DNA of 64,000 bases, from contig JAHBZT010000001.1 in assembly GCA_019635315.1 (NCBI GenBank), positions 1 through 64,000 of the forward strand, written 5' to 3'. Positions within the stretch are counted from its first letter, which is position 1; every line of letters starts with the position of its first letter. This document shows, piece by piece, positions 18,729-26,779 of this stretch. The notes under the pieces are model-generated. The model was not told where the DNA came from, searched no databases, and saw nothing but the letters and a program-made list of their open reading frames with translations. The position numbers and the translations under genes are program-made. The DNA comes from Rubrivivax sp. (GTDB lineage: Bacteria; Pseudomonadota; Gammaproteobacteria; Burkholderiales; Burkholderiaceae_C).

Positions 18729-20777
18729 TCAGATCGCCAGCGGGTCCACGTCCACCGCCCAGCGCAGCAGGCCCTTGTGCTTCGCGCGCAGGCCGTGCAG
18801 CGCCGGCAACCAGGCCGCCAGCAGCGCCTGCAGCGCGCGCCGCGACGGGCTCTCCAGCAGCATCTGCACCCGTTCGACATCGGCCACCTTGGACACCGGC
18901 GGCGGCACGGGCGGGTAGACCGTCACGCCTCCGCCGAAGTCGCCGCCCGCCGCCAGCGCGGCCGCATCGCGCAGGAAGGCGGTCGCCACCGCGGCGTCCT
19001 TGGCCTCGGCGCGCAGCAGCGCCAGCGCGGCGAACGGCGGCAGACCGGCCTGGCGGCGTTCCTCGAGCTGCGCGCTGGCGAACGCGGCGTAGTCGTGCGC
19101 CCGCAGCGCGGCGAAGAGCGGGTGGCGCGGGTGGTGGGTCTGCACCCACATCTCGCTGGTCGCGGCCTGCGCGGCGTCGCGGCCGGCGCGGCCGGCGGCC
19201 TGCATCAGCAGCGCGAACAGGCGCTCGGGGCCGCGGAAGTCGCTGCTGAACAGGGCCGCATCGGGGTTGACCGCGGCGACCAGCGTGACGCGGCGGAAGT
19301 CGTGCCCCTTGGCCAGCATCTGCGTGCCGACCAGCACGTCCACTTCGCCGGCATGCACGGCGCCGAGCTGCTGCTCCAGCATGCCGGCGCCGCGCGTGGT
19401 GTCGGCGTCCAGCCGCGCGATGCGCGCGCCGGGCAACAGCGTGGCGAGCTGCTCCTGCAGCTTCTCGGTGCCGCGGCCGATGGGCGCGATGTCCAGGTTG
19501 CCGCAGTCCGGGCAGGCGCGCGGTACGCGTTCGGTCAGGCCGCAGTGGTGGCAGCGCAGCGTGCGGTCGCCCTTGTGGAAGACGCGCCAGGCACTGCAGT
19601 GCGGGCAGCCGCTCTTCCAGCCGCACGCGCCGCAGTGCAGCACCGGCGCATAGCCGCGGCGGTTGAGCAGCAGCAGGCTCTGCTCGCCGCGCTCGATGCG
19701 CCCGTGCAGCGCGTCCAGCAGCGCCGGCGCCAGCACGCGCTCGCCGTCGGCGGGGCGCGGCAGCACGGACATGTCGACGAGGCGCACGCGCGGCATGACG
19801 CCGCCGCCGATGCGCGCGGCCATCTCGACGCGCCGGTAGCGCCCCTGCAGCGCGCGCTGCCAGCTCTCCAGCGACGGCGTCGCGCTGCCCAGCAGCACCG
19901 GCACGCCGCGCTGCGCGGCGCGCCAGACCGCCAGGTCGCGCGCCGAGTAGCGCGCGCCTTCCTGCTGCTTGAAGCTGGGGTCGTGCTCCTCGTCGACGAC
20001 GATCAGCCCCAGCCGCGGCAGCGGCGTGAAGACCGCCAGCCGCGTGCCCAGCACCAAGTCGGCCTGCCCCAGGTGGGCCAGCAGCCAGTGGCGCAGCCGC
20101 TGCGCCGGCGTCAGCGCGCTGTGCAGGCTGACCAGCACGCGGCCCGGGAAGCGTTCGGCGAAGCGTGCTTCCAGCTGCGGCGTCAGGTTGATCTCGGGCA
20201 CCAGCACCAGGGCTTGGCGGCCGGCGGCCAGCGCGCGCTCGGCGGCGCGCAGGTAGACCTCGGTCTTGCCGCTGCCGGTGACGCCGTGCAGCAGCAGCGG
20301 GCGGTCGGCCTGCGCGACGAGCTCCAGCGCCGCCGCCTGTTCGGGGCTGAGCTCGGGCCGCAGGGGCGGCTCAGACGTGGCAGCCGGCTGCGGCGCCGGT
20401 TCGCGTTGCAGCCGCGCGACACGGCGCGCCAGCTGCGTGTCGTCCAGCTTGCGCAGCTCGGGCGGCAGCACGGCCAGCGCCAGTTCGCCGACGCCGCGCT
20501 GGTAGTAGGCCGCGGCGAAGTCGACCAGTGCGCGCCAGTCCTCCGGCAGCGGCGGCAGCGCGCCCAGCACGGCACCGACCGGCCGCAGTTCCGGCGCCGG
20601 TGCCGTCGGCGCGGCACCCGGATCCCACACGATGCCCGGCACCTCGCGCCGCCCCAACGGCAAGCGCAGCAAGGTTCCCGGCGGCAGTGGCCGCTCACTG
20701 GTGTAGTCCAGCAGACCGCCGACCGCCGAATGGCGCGGCGTCTCCACCGCCACCGCGAGCGTCGTCGTCTCAGTCAT
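18729..20777 (-). CDS. priA: Primosomal protein N' (replication restart helicase PriA)
   Basis: A 682-residue helicase. It has the N-terminal DNA-binding domain, Walker A HGVTGSGKTEVYL, the DEEHDPSFKQQEGARYSARD helicase motif, and the zinc-binding cysteines (CGACGWKSGCPHC, CHHCGLTERVPRACPDC). Motifs VLVGTQMLAKGHDF and MQAAGRAGR complete the SF2 core. PriA reloads the replisome at collapsed forks. I place the start at the ATG of MTETTTLAVAVETPRHSAV (20777). An earlier in-frame ATG at 20840 would add 21 residues. It lies convergent to comM with only 24 bases between the two stop codons. Confidence 0.92.
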   Translation of the reverse strand: MTETTTLAVAVETPRHSAVGGLLDYTSERPLPPGTLLRLPLGRREVPGIVWDPGAAPTAPAPELRPVGAVLGALPPLPEDWRALVDFAAAYYQRGVGELALAVLPPELRKLDDTQLARRVARLQREPAPQPAATSEPPLRPELSPEQAAALELVAQADRPLLLHGVTGSGKTEVYLRAAERALAAGRQALVLVPEINLTPQLEARFAERFPGRVLVSLHSALTPAQRLRHWLLAHLGQADLVLGTRLAVFTPLPRLGLIVVDEEHDPSFKQQEGARYSARDLAVWRAAQRGVPVLLGSATPSLESWQRALQGRYRRVEMAARIGGGVMPRVRLVDMSVLPRPADGERVLAPALLDALHGRIERGEQSLLLLNRRGYAPVLHCGACGWKSGCPHCSAWRVFHKGDRTLRCHHCGLTERVPRACPDCGNLDIAPIGRGTEKLQEQLATLLPGARIARLDADTTRGAGMLEQQLGAVHAGEVDVLVGTQMLAKGHDFRRVTLVAAVNPDAALFSSDFRGPERLFALLMQAAGRAGRDAAQAATSEMWVQTHHPRHPLFAALRAHDYAAFASAQLEERRQAGLPPFAALALLRAEAKDAAVATAFLRDAAALAAGGDFGGGVTVYPPVPPPVSKVADVERVQMLLESPSRRALQALLAAWLPALHGLRAKHKGLLRWAVDVDPLAI

Positions 20778-20931
20778 CGGCGGCGCCGCGGTCCGGCCCG
20801 GCCGCGCGCTGGGTGGCCCAGGGGCCTGCCCGGCGTCCATCCGTGATGCTCCGCACGGGTTGCAGATTCCACCTCAACAAAGCCACCCAAGTGACTGATG
20901 CAGAAGCACTTTTCAAGTTGCTCCCAGTTTC

Positions 20932-21129
20932 TGTGGATAACTTTGGGGGCAAACTGCGGTCAGCGCCGCCAAGTGCTTGATTCTGCGCGCGGCCGCCTTG
21001 CCTGCCCGATTCCGAGGCAGGCGCTGAAATTCAATCGAATCAAGGACTTGGCACGACAGCGCGCCAGATCCGCGGCATCTGCGCCGGGTCGCGGCGGGCG
21101 CTGCGCCGCAGCACGTTTCTTGGGGATAA
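20932..21129. other. Two DnaA-box-like sequences in the hemE-priA gap
   Basis: The 419-base gap (20778-21196) holds no recognisable gene. It contains a perfect DnaA box, TGTGGATAA (20932-20940), and a one-mismatch copy, TGGGGATAA (21121-21129), in the same orientation. Both lie upstream of priA. They may link priA transcription to DnaA, or be chance or a local repeat. Two boxes are too few for an origin. Confidence 0.35.
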
Positions 21130-21196
21130 GTCAAGCCCTGAGCACTCACTCACCCGCATCGCGCGCGCCGTGGCGGCCGGGCCGCGGAAAGCGCGT

Positions 21197-22330
21197 TCAG
21201 GCGCCGCGACGCAGCGCGCGCGAGTGCGTATGCACGGCCTCCACCAGCGCCGCGACATGCTCCGGCGGCGTGTACTGGCTGATGCCATGGCCGAGGTTGA
21301 AGACATGGCCGTCCCAGCCGCCGTCGGCGCGTTGCGGCGGGCCGAAGCTGTCCAGGACTGCACGCGCCTCGCGCGCCACCGCCTCGGGCGGCGCGAACAG
21401 CACGTTGGGGTCCAAGTTGCCCTGCAGCGCGACGCGGTCGCCGACCTGCGCCCGGGCGCGGCCGAGGTTGACGGTCCAGTCCAGGCCGACGACATCGGCA
21501 CCGATGGCCGCGATCTCCTGCAGCCAGGGCCCGCCGCCCTTGGTGAAGACGATGACCGGCACCGGCTGCCCGTCGGCCTCGCGCTTGAGCGCGGCGACGA
21601 CGCGGCGCGTGTAGTCGAGGCTGAAGCGCTGGAACGCGCCGTCGGCGAGCACGCCGCCCCAGCTGTCGAAGACCATCACCGCCTGCGCGCCGGCGTCGAT
21701 CTGCGCATTCAGGTACGCGGCCACCGCCTGCGCGTTGATCTCCAGGATGCGCGTCAGCAGGTCGGGCCGCGCATAGAGCATGGTCTTGACGAGCCGGTAG
21801 TCGTCGGAGCCGGCGCCTTCGACCATGTAGCAGGCCAGCGTCCACGGGCTGCCGGAGAAGCCGATCAGCGGCACGCGGCCCACCCGACGCCCCTGGGCGT
21901 CGGTGGTGACCAGCGCACGGCGGATAGCCGCCACCGCGTCGAAGACGTAGCGCAGCCGGTCCAGGTCCGGCACCCGAAGCGCGGCCACCGCGGCCTCGTC
22001 GCGCAGCGGGTGCGCGAAGCGCGGGCCCTCGCCCTGCGCGAAGCTCAGGCCCAGGCCCATCGCGTCGGGCACGGTCAGGATGTCGGAAAACAGGATCGCG
22101 GCGTCCAGCGGGTAGCGCTCCAGCGGCTGCAGCGTCACCTCGGTGGCGAAGTCCGGGCTGGTCGCCAGGCCCATGAAGCTGCCGGCCTTCGCGCGCGTGG
22201 CGTTGTATTCGGGCAGGTAGCGCCCGGCCTGGCGCATCAGCCACAGCGGCGTGTGCGGGGTGCTCTGGCGCAGGCAGGCGCGCAGGAAGCAGTCGTTCGC
22301 GAGCGGGGGCCGGGCGGTGGTAGCGGACAT
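21197..22330 (-). CDS. hemE: Uroporphyrinogen decarboxylase
   Basis: A 377-residue enzyme of haem synthesis that decarboxylates uroporphyrinogen III to coproporphyrinogen III. The family signatures [19 protein letters not shown] near the N-terminus, [31 protein letters not shown] and [16 protein letters not shown] are all intact. It follows the gene at 22341 by ten bases, so the two probably form an operon. A CATAAT hexamer at 22345-22340, overlapping the previous stop codon, could provide an additional internal promoter. Confidence 0.95.
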   Translation of the reverse strand: MSATTARPPLANDCFLRACLRQSTPHTPLWLMRQAGRYLPEYNATRAKAGSFMGLATSPDFATEVTLQPLERYPLDAAILFSDILTVPDAMGLGLSFAQGEGPRFAHPLRDEAAVAALRVPDLDRLRYVFDAVAAIRRALVTTDAQGRRVGRVPLIGFSGSPWTLACYMVEGAGSDDYRLVKTMLYARPDLLTRILEINAQAVAAYLNAQIDAGAQAVMVFDSWGGVLADGAFQRFSLDYTRRVVAALKREADGQPVPVIVFTKGGGPWLQEIAAIGADVVGLDWTVNLGRARAQVGDRVALQGNLDPNVLFAPPEAVAREARAVLDSFGPPQRADGGWDGHVFNLGHGISQYTPPEHVAALVEAVHTHSRALRRGA

Positions 22331-22340
22331 CGTCGGCCGA

Positions 22341-23132
22341 TTATGGCGGTGCCGCCACGGCAGCCCGGCCCGGCGCCGCGTGCAGCCAGCCGGCCAGCAG
22401 CGCGTCGGTGTCGACGCCCGGCTGCACGGCCTGCCACAGCAGTTCCGGCGCCAGCACGCGCGTGCCGGGCGGCGCAGCGGGCATGGCCCGCGCCAGCGCG
22501 ACGACGCAGCGTGCCAGCAGCGCGGCGCGCAGCGGCTGCTCGCGCTGCGGCACCATCCAGCGCAGCTGGGCGAGCCAGGCATCGGCCACGCGCTGCAGCC
22601 CGGTGCGGCGGCCGCCGCTGCCCCCCGGCTGGCCGGCGCGCACGAAGAGCAGCCGCTCGAAGCCCAGCGCGGCGACGGCGCCCTCGTCCAGCGAGGCGAA
22701 GCCCAGGCGCAGCGCCTGGGGCAGCAGCGCCGGCGCATGCGGCACGACGACCAGCAGCGACTGCACGCCGCCGCGGTGCAGCGCGCGGGCCAGCGGCAGC
22801 AGGTCCGCCGGCTGCGGCATCACGAAGGCGTCGTCGCGGCCGTTGGCATGGCGCCGGCGTTCGAAGACGACGATCGCCAGCTCGGCGCCGAGCGGCTGCC
22901 CCTGGTGCAGCAGCGCTTCGTCCAGCGGCTCGAAGCCGCGCAGCGCCGAGGCCAGCGGCCCGGCCACCAGCGCCTGCACCTGCGCGAAGCGTCCGGCCGG
23001 CAGCGCCTGCTCCAGCACCGCCGAGCCCAGCGTGCCGCCGCCGCCCACGACCAGCAGGCGCGGCCATGCCGCGGCTTCGGCGCGCAGCTCGTGGCGCGCG
23101 CCGCGCAGGGCCTGGCTCAGCAGTTCGCTCAT
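22341..23132 (-). CDS. Rossmann-fold protein, NAD(P)-binding-like
   Basis: A 263-residue protein starting [20 protein letters not shown]. An N-terminal glycine motif, [20 protein letters not shown], suggests an NAD(P)-binding Rossmann fold like that of short-chain epimerases or reductases. I do not see a convincing catalytic Tyr-x-x-x-Lys; a late segment resembles [20 protein letters not shown]. Enzymatic role unknown. It is cotranscribed with hemE (ten-base gap), a pairing consistent with but not proof of a link to tetrapyrrole metabolism. Confidence 0.75.
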   Translation of the reverse strand: MSELLSQALRGARHELRAEAAAWPRLLVVGGGGTLGSAVLEQALPAGRFAQVQALVAGPLASALRGFEPLDEALLHQGQPLGAELAIVVFERRRHANGRDDAFVMPQPADLLPLARALHRGGVQSLLVVVPHAPALLPQALRLGFASLDEGAVAALGFERLLFVRAGQPGGSGGRRTGLQRVADAWLAQLRWMVPQREQPLRAALLARCVVALARAMPAAPPGTRVLAPELLWQAVQPGVDTDALLAGWLHAAPGRAAVAAPP

Positions 23133-23324
23133 CGACGGGCCTCGGATCGGACAGGTGGGCAAGCGGCGCCGGGCCGCCGTCATGTCCGTGCGGCCCCGTG
23201 CTCGGTGCCATCGGCGGCGGATGGTCTCCCCCTTGAATCGCGATTGTGCTGCCCCATGTCGCGACGACGGCAGCGGGTACGATGCGGCCCGCCCGACAAG
23301 TCTGCCAGGCAGGAGGATCCGTCC

Positions 23325-23972
23325 ATGAACCCCTTCACCCGCTGGATCGCCCGCATCGCCGCGCTGGCGCTGGCCGCCACGCTGGCCGGCTGCGGCTACA
23401 ACGACTTCCAGCGCCTGGACGAGCAGGTCAAGAGCGGCTGGGCCGAGGTGCTGAACCAGTACCAGCGGCGCGCCGACCTGATCCCCAACATCGTCGCCAC
23501 CGTGCAGGGCGAGGCCAATTTCGAGCAGGACACGCTGACGCGCGTGATCGAGGCGCGCAGCAAGGCGACGGCTATCCAGGCCACGCCGGAGCTGATCAAC
23601 GACCCGCAGGCCTTCAACCGCTTCCAGCAGGCGCAGGGCGAGCTGTCGAGCGCGCTGTCGCGGCTGATGGTCGTCGTCGAGCAGTATCCCAACCTGAAGG
23701 CCAACCAGGGCTTCCAGGACCTGCGCGTGCAGCTCGAGGGCACCGAGAACCGCATCACCGTGGCGCGCAACCGCTACATCCAGAACGTGCAGCAGTACAA
23801 CGTGCTGGCGCGCCAGTTCCCGACCAACCTGACGGCGATGGTCTTCGGCTACGAGGTCAAGCCGAGCTTCACCGTCACCAACGAGGCGGCGATCAGCGCG
23901 CCGCCGGCGGTGAGCTTCGAGCGCCCGTCGGCCACGCCGCCCGCGGCACCGGCGGCGCCGGCCTCGCGCTGA
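23325..23972 (+). CDS. lemA: LemA family lipoprotein
   Basis: A 215-residue protein with a lipoprotein signal (LALAATLAGCGY, lipobox LAGC) and the LemA helical-bundle domain (YNDFQRLDEQVKSGWAEVLNQ, RRADLIPNIVATVQG, YPNLKANQGFQDLRVQLEG, FPTNLTAMVFGYE). The tail is Pro/Ala-rich. LemA proteins are membrane-anchored and of unclear function, typically paired with TPM-domain genes as here. AGGAGG at 23311-23316 fixes the start; a TACGAT (23278-23283) is a plausible -10 box. Confidence 0.93.
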   Translation: MNPFTRWIARIAALALAATLAGCGYNDFQRLDEQVKSGWAEVLNQYQRRADLIPNIVATVQGEANFEQDTLTRVIEARSKATAIQATPELINDPQAFNRFQQAQGELSSALSRLMVVVEQYPNLKANQGFQDLRVQLEGTENRITVARNRYIQNVQQYNVLARQFPTNLTAMVFGYEVKPSFTVTNEAAISAPPAVSFERPSATPPAAPAAPASR

Positions 23973-24000
23973 GCGCGCCCCGCGGCAGGCCGCCCCGGCC

Positions 24001-24909
24001 ATGCGCTGGCTGCTCGCGCTGACGCTGCTGCTGGCAGCCGTCCTCGCGCGCGCGCAGGACTTGCTGCCGCTGCCGCCGCTCGCCGCGCGCGTCATCGACC
24101 AGACCGCGACGCTGAACGAGTCGCAGCGCGCCGCGCTGGAGGCCAAGCTGGCCGCCTTCGAGGCCGAGGCCGGGCCGCAGATCGTCGTGCTGATGGTGCC
24201 GACGACCGCGCCCGAGGACATCGCCGACTACACGCAGCGCCTGGGCGACGAGTGGAAGATCGGCCGCCGCGAGGTAGGCGACGGCGTGCTCGTCGTCGTC
24301 GCGAAGGACCAGCGCCGCGTGCGCATCTCGCCGGCCAAGGCGCTGGAGGGCGCGATCCCCGACCTGGCGGCGCGCCAGATCATCGACCGTCAGATGGCAC
24401 CCGCCTTCCGCGAAGGCGACTATGCACGCGGGCTGGACGCCGCGGTGGACGCGCTGATCGCGCGCATCCGCGGCGAGGAGCTGCCGGCGCCGGCGCGCGA
24501 GCCGCGGCGCGACGGCGGGCCGGACCTGGAACAGCTGCTGATGTTCTTCTTCGTCGGCGTCACGGTGGTCAGCAGCGTGATGACGGCGATCTTCGGTCGC
24601 AAGCTCGGCGCGCTGCTGACCGGCGGCGCGGCCGGCGGCATCGCCTGGTGGATCACGGCCAGCGTGCTGATCGGCGCGGGCGTGGGCATCGCGGCGCTGG
24701 TGCTGATCGGCATCTTCGGCATCGGCGCCGCGGCGCGGCGCATGGGTGGCGGGCGCGACCTGCCGCACATCGGCGGCTGGGGCGGCGGTTATGGCGGCCG
24801 CGGCGGCTGGAGCGGCGGCCGCGGCGGCGGCGGCTTCGGCGGCGGGGGCGGCTTCCGCTCCGGCGGCGGCGGCAACTTCGGCGGCGGCGGCGCCTCCGGG
24901 GGCTGGTGA
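24001..24909 (+). CDS. TPM domain membrane protein (YgcG-like)
   Basis: A 302-residue protein with a signal peptide (MRWLLALTLLLAAVLARAQ), a TPM domain (VIDQTATLNESQRAALEAKL, VGDGVLVVVAKDQRRVRI), two membrane helices around residues 178-245 and a C-terminal tail rich in glycine. This is the YgcG architecture. TPM domains have been tied to phosphatase activity in photosystem assembly and to membrane-protein quality control, but the bacterial role is open. It is the middle gene of lemA-TPM-TPM, with 28- and five-base gaps. Confidence 0.88.
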   Translation: MRWLLALTLLLAAVLARAQDLLPLPPLAARVIDQTATLNESQRAALEAKLAAFEAEAGPQIVVLMVPTTAPEDIADYTQRLGDEWKIGRREVGDGVLVVVAKDQRRVRISPAKALEGAIPDLAARQIIDRQMAPAFREGDYARGLDAAVDALIARIRGEELPAPAREPRRDGGPDLEQLLMFFFVGVTVVSSVMTAIFGRKLGALLTGGAAGGIAWWITASVLIGAGVGIAALVLIGIFGIGAAARRMGGGRDLPHIGGWGGGYGGRGGWSGGRGGGGFGGGGGFRSGGGGNFGGGGASGGW

Positions 24910-24914
24910 AGGCG

Positions 24915-25418
24915 ATGAAGCTGGCACGCCTGCTGCGTCACCGCTGGTGGGACGACCGCGACGCCGAGCGCGCGCTGGGCGCCGAAGCGCTGCGCCGCCT
25001 GGAAGACGCGGTGGCCGCCAGCGAACGCCGCCACGGCGGCGAGATCCGCATCTGCATCGAGGCCTCGCTGCCGCTGGCCTGGCTGTGGCGCGACGCGACC
25101 GCGCGCGAGCGTGCGGTGGCCATGTTCGGCGAGCTGCGCGTGTGGGACACCGAGGCCAACAACGGCGTGCTGATCTACCTGCTGCTGGCCGAGCACGCGA
25201 TCGAGATCGTCGCCGACCGCGGCGTGGCGCGCCATGTGCCGCAGGATCACTGGGACGAGGTGCTGGCGCACATGCGCGAGCACTTCCGGGCCGGCCGCTA
25301 CGAACAAGGCCTGGCGCAGGCGGTGGCCGAGGTCGACGAACTGCTGGCGCGCCACTTCCCGCTGGCCGAGGGCGCGGCCAATCCCGACGAATTGCCTAAC
25401 CGCGTCGTGCGACGCTGA
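24915..25418 (+). CDS. TPM domain protein
   Basis: A 167-residue protein with a second TPM domain (RLEDAVAASERRHGGEIRIC, VWDTEANNGVLIYLLLAEHA, IVADRGVARHVPQDHWDEVL). It has no signal peptide or clear membrane segment, so it is probably cytoplasmic or peripheral. Its ATG lies five bases after the stop of the previous TPM gene. It appears to work with LemA and the YgcG-like protein; the function is unknown. Confidence 0.88.
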   Translation: MKLARLLRHRWWDDRDAERALGAEALRRLEDAVAASERRHGGEIRICIEASLPLAWLWRDATARERAVAMFGELRVWDTEANNGVLIYLLLAEHAIEIVADRGVARHVPQDHWDEVLAHMREHFRAGRYEQGLAQAVAEVDELLARHFPLAEGAANPDELPNRVVRR

Positions 25419-25452
25419 TCCGCAAGCTTCACCGGGGTCGACCGCCTGCGCC

Positions 25453-25470
25453 ACCGGCCCGCAGGCCGGT
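25453..25470. terminator. Hairpin between convergent genes
   Basis: ACCGGCC (25453-25459) and GGCCGGT (25464-25470) form a seven-base stem with a four-base loop. It lies in the 78-base gap between the TPM gene and the LysM-like gene, where it could serve both strands. No T-run is visible. Confidence 0.4.
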
Positions 25471-25496
25471 CAGGAGCACGCCGCAGGGCCGCGCGA

Positions 25497-25997
25497 CTAA
25501 CCGAGCCGCTTCGCCAGCGCGAGCAGTTCGGCCTGCGCCGACTTCGTCAGCGATTCGAGCTGCTTCGCGCGCGTCGCGACGCTCTTGCCCGCCTCCTTGG
25601 CCGCCTTCTGCGCCGCCGCGGCCTGGGCCGCCAGTTCGGGGTCGCGCTCCAGCGCCTCCTTGGCCTGCTTGCCGCGCAGCGCCGCCGCGAGGGCCTGTTC
25701 GTCGGCCTTCGCGCGCGCCTGCGCCCGCTGGCCGCGTTCGACGCTGGCCGCCACCGCGGCGTCGGCCAGCGCCTGCAGCTCGGCCAGCGCACCGCCGCCC
25801 AGCGGCTGCACATCGGCCGTGCGGGATGGCGCCGCGGCATCGCCCGGCAGCAGCACGGCGCTGCCCGGCGCGAGCCGGCGCAGGTCCAGGTGCGGGTTCA
25901 GGCGCTGCAGCTTCGCCAGCGACTCGGCGCCGTCGCCACCGGCTGCCTTCAGCAGCGCCTTGGCATCGCTGTCCTTGTGGATCACGAATACACGCAT
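25497..25997 (-). CDS. LysM-like protein with a helical tail
   Basis: A 166-residue protein beginning MRVFVIHKDSDAKALLKAAG. Residues about 20-52 (SLAKLQRLNPHLDLRRLAPG, then SAVLLPG) resemble a LysM repeat, a peptidoglycan-binding fold also used in tail baseplates. The rest is an Ala/Lys/Glu-rich, probably coiled-coil region. AGGAG sits about eight bases before the ATG. It lies on the eCIS strand, beyond the beta-helix gene and the first long repeat, so it may be a separately transcribed accessory of the particle. This is inferred from position only. Confidence 0.65.
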   Translation of the reverse strand: MRVFVIHKDSDAKALLKAAGGDGAESLAKLQRLNPHLDLRRLAPGSAVLLPGDAAAPSRTADVQPLGGGALAELQALADAAVAASVERGQRAQARAKADEQALAAALRGKQAKEALERDPELAAQAAAAQKAAKEAGKSVATRAKQLESLTKSAQAELLALAKRLG

Positions 25998-26162
25998 CGT
26001 CGTCTCCTGTTCATTCGCATCGAGCGCGCGAAGCCGCTGCCGCGGACCACGGTGGTTGCACGCCCGTTCCTCGGTGGGGCACCGCGCAAGACACCTCATG
26101 ACCAGTTGCGGCGGATGGCGGCTTCCGGCGCTTTGCGGTCGTTCGCCTGGTGTGCAAGCGCC

Positions 26163-26697
26163 TGCGCATCGCCCCAGGCGGTACCCGCTGCCGGCTCAGG
26201 GTTCCGCGGTCGCCGCCTTCGGCGCCGACTTCCCTGCGCTGCTCGCTTCGGGGTCGCGCCGCCCAACTCACTTCGCTCGCTGCGCTCGCTCCGTTCGGAC
26301 ACCGGCGGCGAGTCAGTTGTCGAGGCGCGCACTGCGTGCGCGCCGACCCCGAAGCTGCGCTGCTCGGCGCTTCACTATTCGCCGGCAGCGGGTACCGCCT
26401 GGCGCGAAGTCCACCGACAGTGGCGTGCGAGGTGCCGGCATACCACCGCTGTGTCGCGAAGCCGCGTGGGGGCAGCCCGCGGCGCCCATGGGAGGCGCCG
26501 AGAAGCGCAGGACGCTTGGCCGCGCGCGCAGCGCGCCTCCACGACTGACTCGCCGCCGATGTCCGAACGGAGCGAGCGCAGCGAGCGAAGTGAGTTGGCG
26601 GCGGGCCAAGCGTTCGAGCATCGCAGGGCAGTCGGCGCGCAGCGCCGACCGCCGGACTCTGGGCGCTGTGGGCTGCCCCCATGCGGCTTCGCTGCGC
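26163..26697. repeat. 535-bp direct repeat, copy 1
   Basis: This stretch is matched without net length change by 38234-38768 in the same orientation, at roughly 90% identity by eye. Each copy is built from inverted modules: a 25-base arm ending in GGTACCCGCTGCCGGC (26171-26195) faces GCCGGCAGCGGGTACC (26381-26405), and a 50-base block rich in TCGCT/AGCGA facing its complement about 230 bases later. Its open frames (giving SERSERSERSEL-type peptides) are by-products of the repeat, not genes. The whole gap 25998-26779 otherwise shows no gene. Confidence 0.9.
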
Positions 26698-26779
26698 AAA
26701 CTCGAGCATGCATGAGCAGCGCGTCGCAACGAACGTCTGCAACGCGCCGCCAGCGGACCAACGCGCTACGGCATGCACT

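Noticed and set aside
20778-21196. Replication origin in the hemE-priA gap
   Set aside because: Only one perfect DnaA box and one near-copy are present. There is no AT-rich unwinding element or adjacent dnaA/dnaN.
22340-22345. CATAAT as a leaderless promoter of hemE
   Set aside because: It overlaps the stop codon of the upstream gene, which lies ten bases before hemE. Operon read-through explains expression more simply.
26096-26778. Open frames within the long repeats (SERSERSERSEL-type peptides)
   Set aside because: They arise from the palindromic repeat in several frames, carry no domain, and have no ribosome-binding site.
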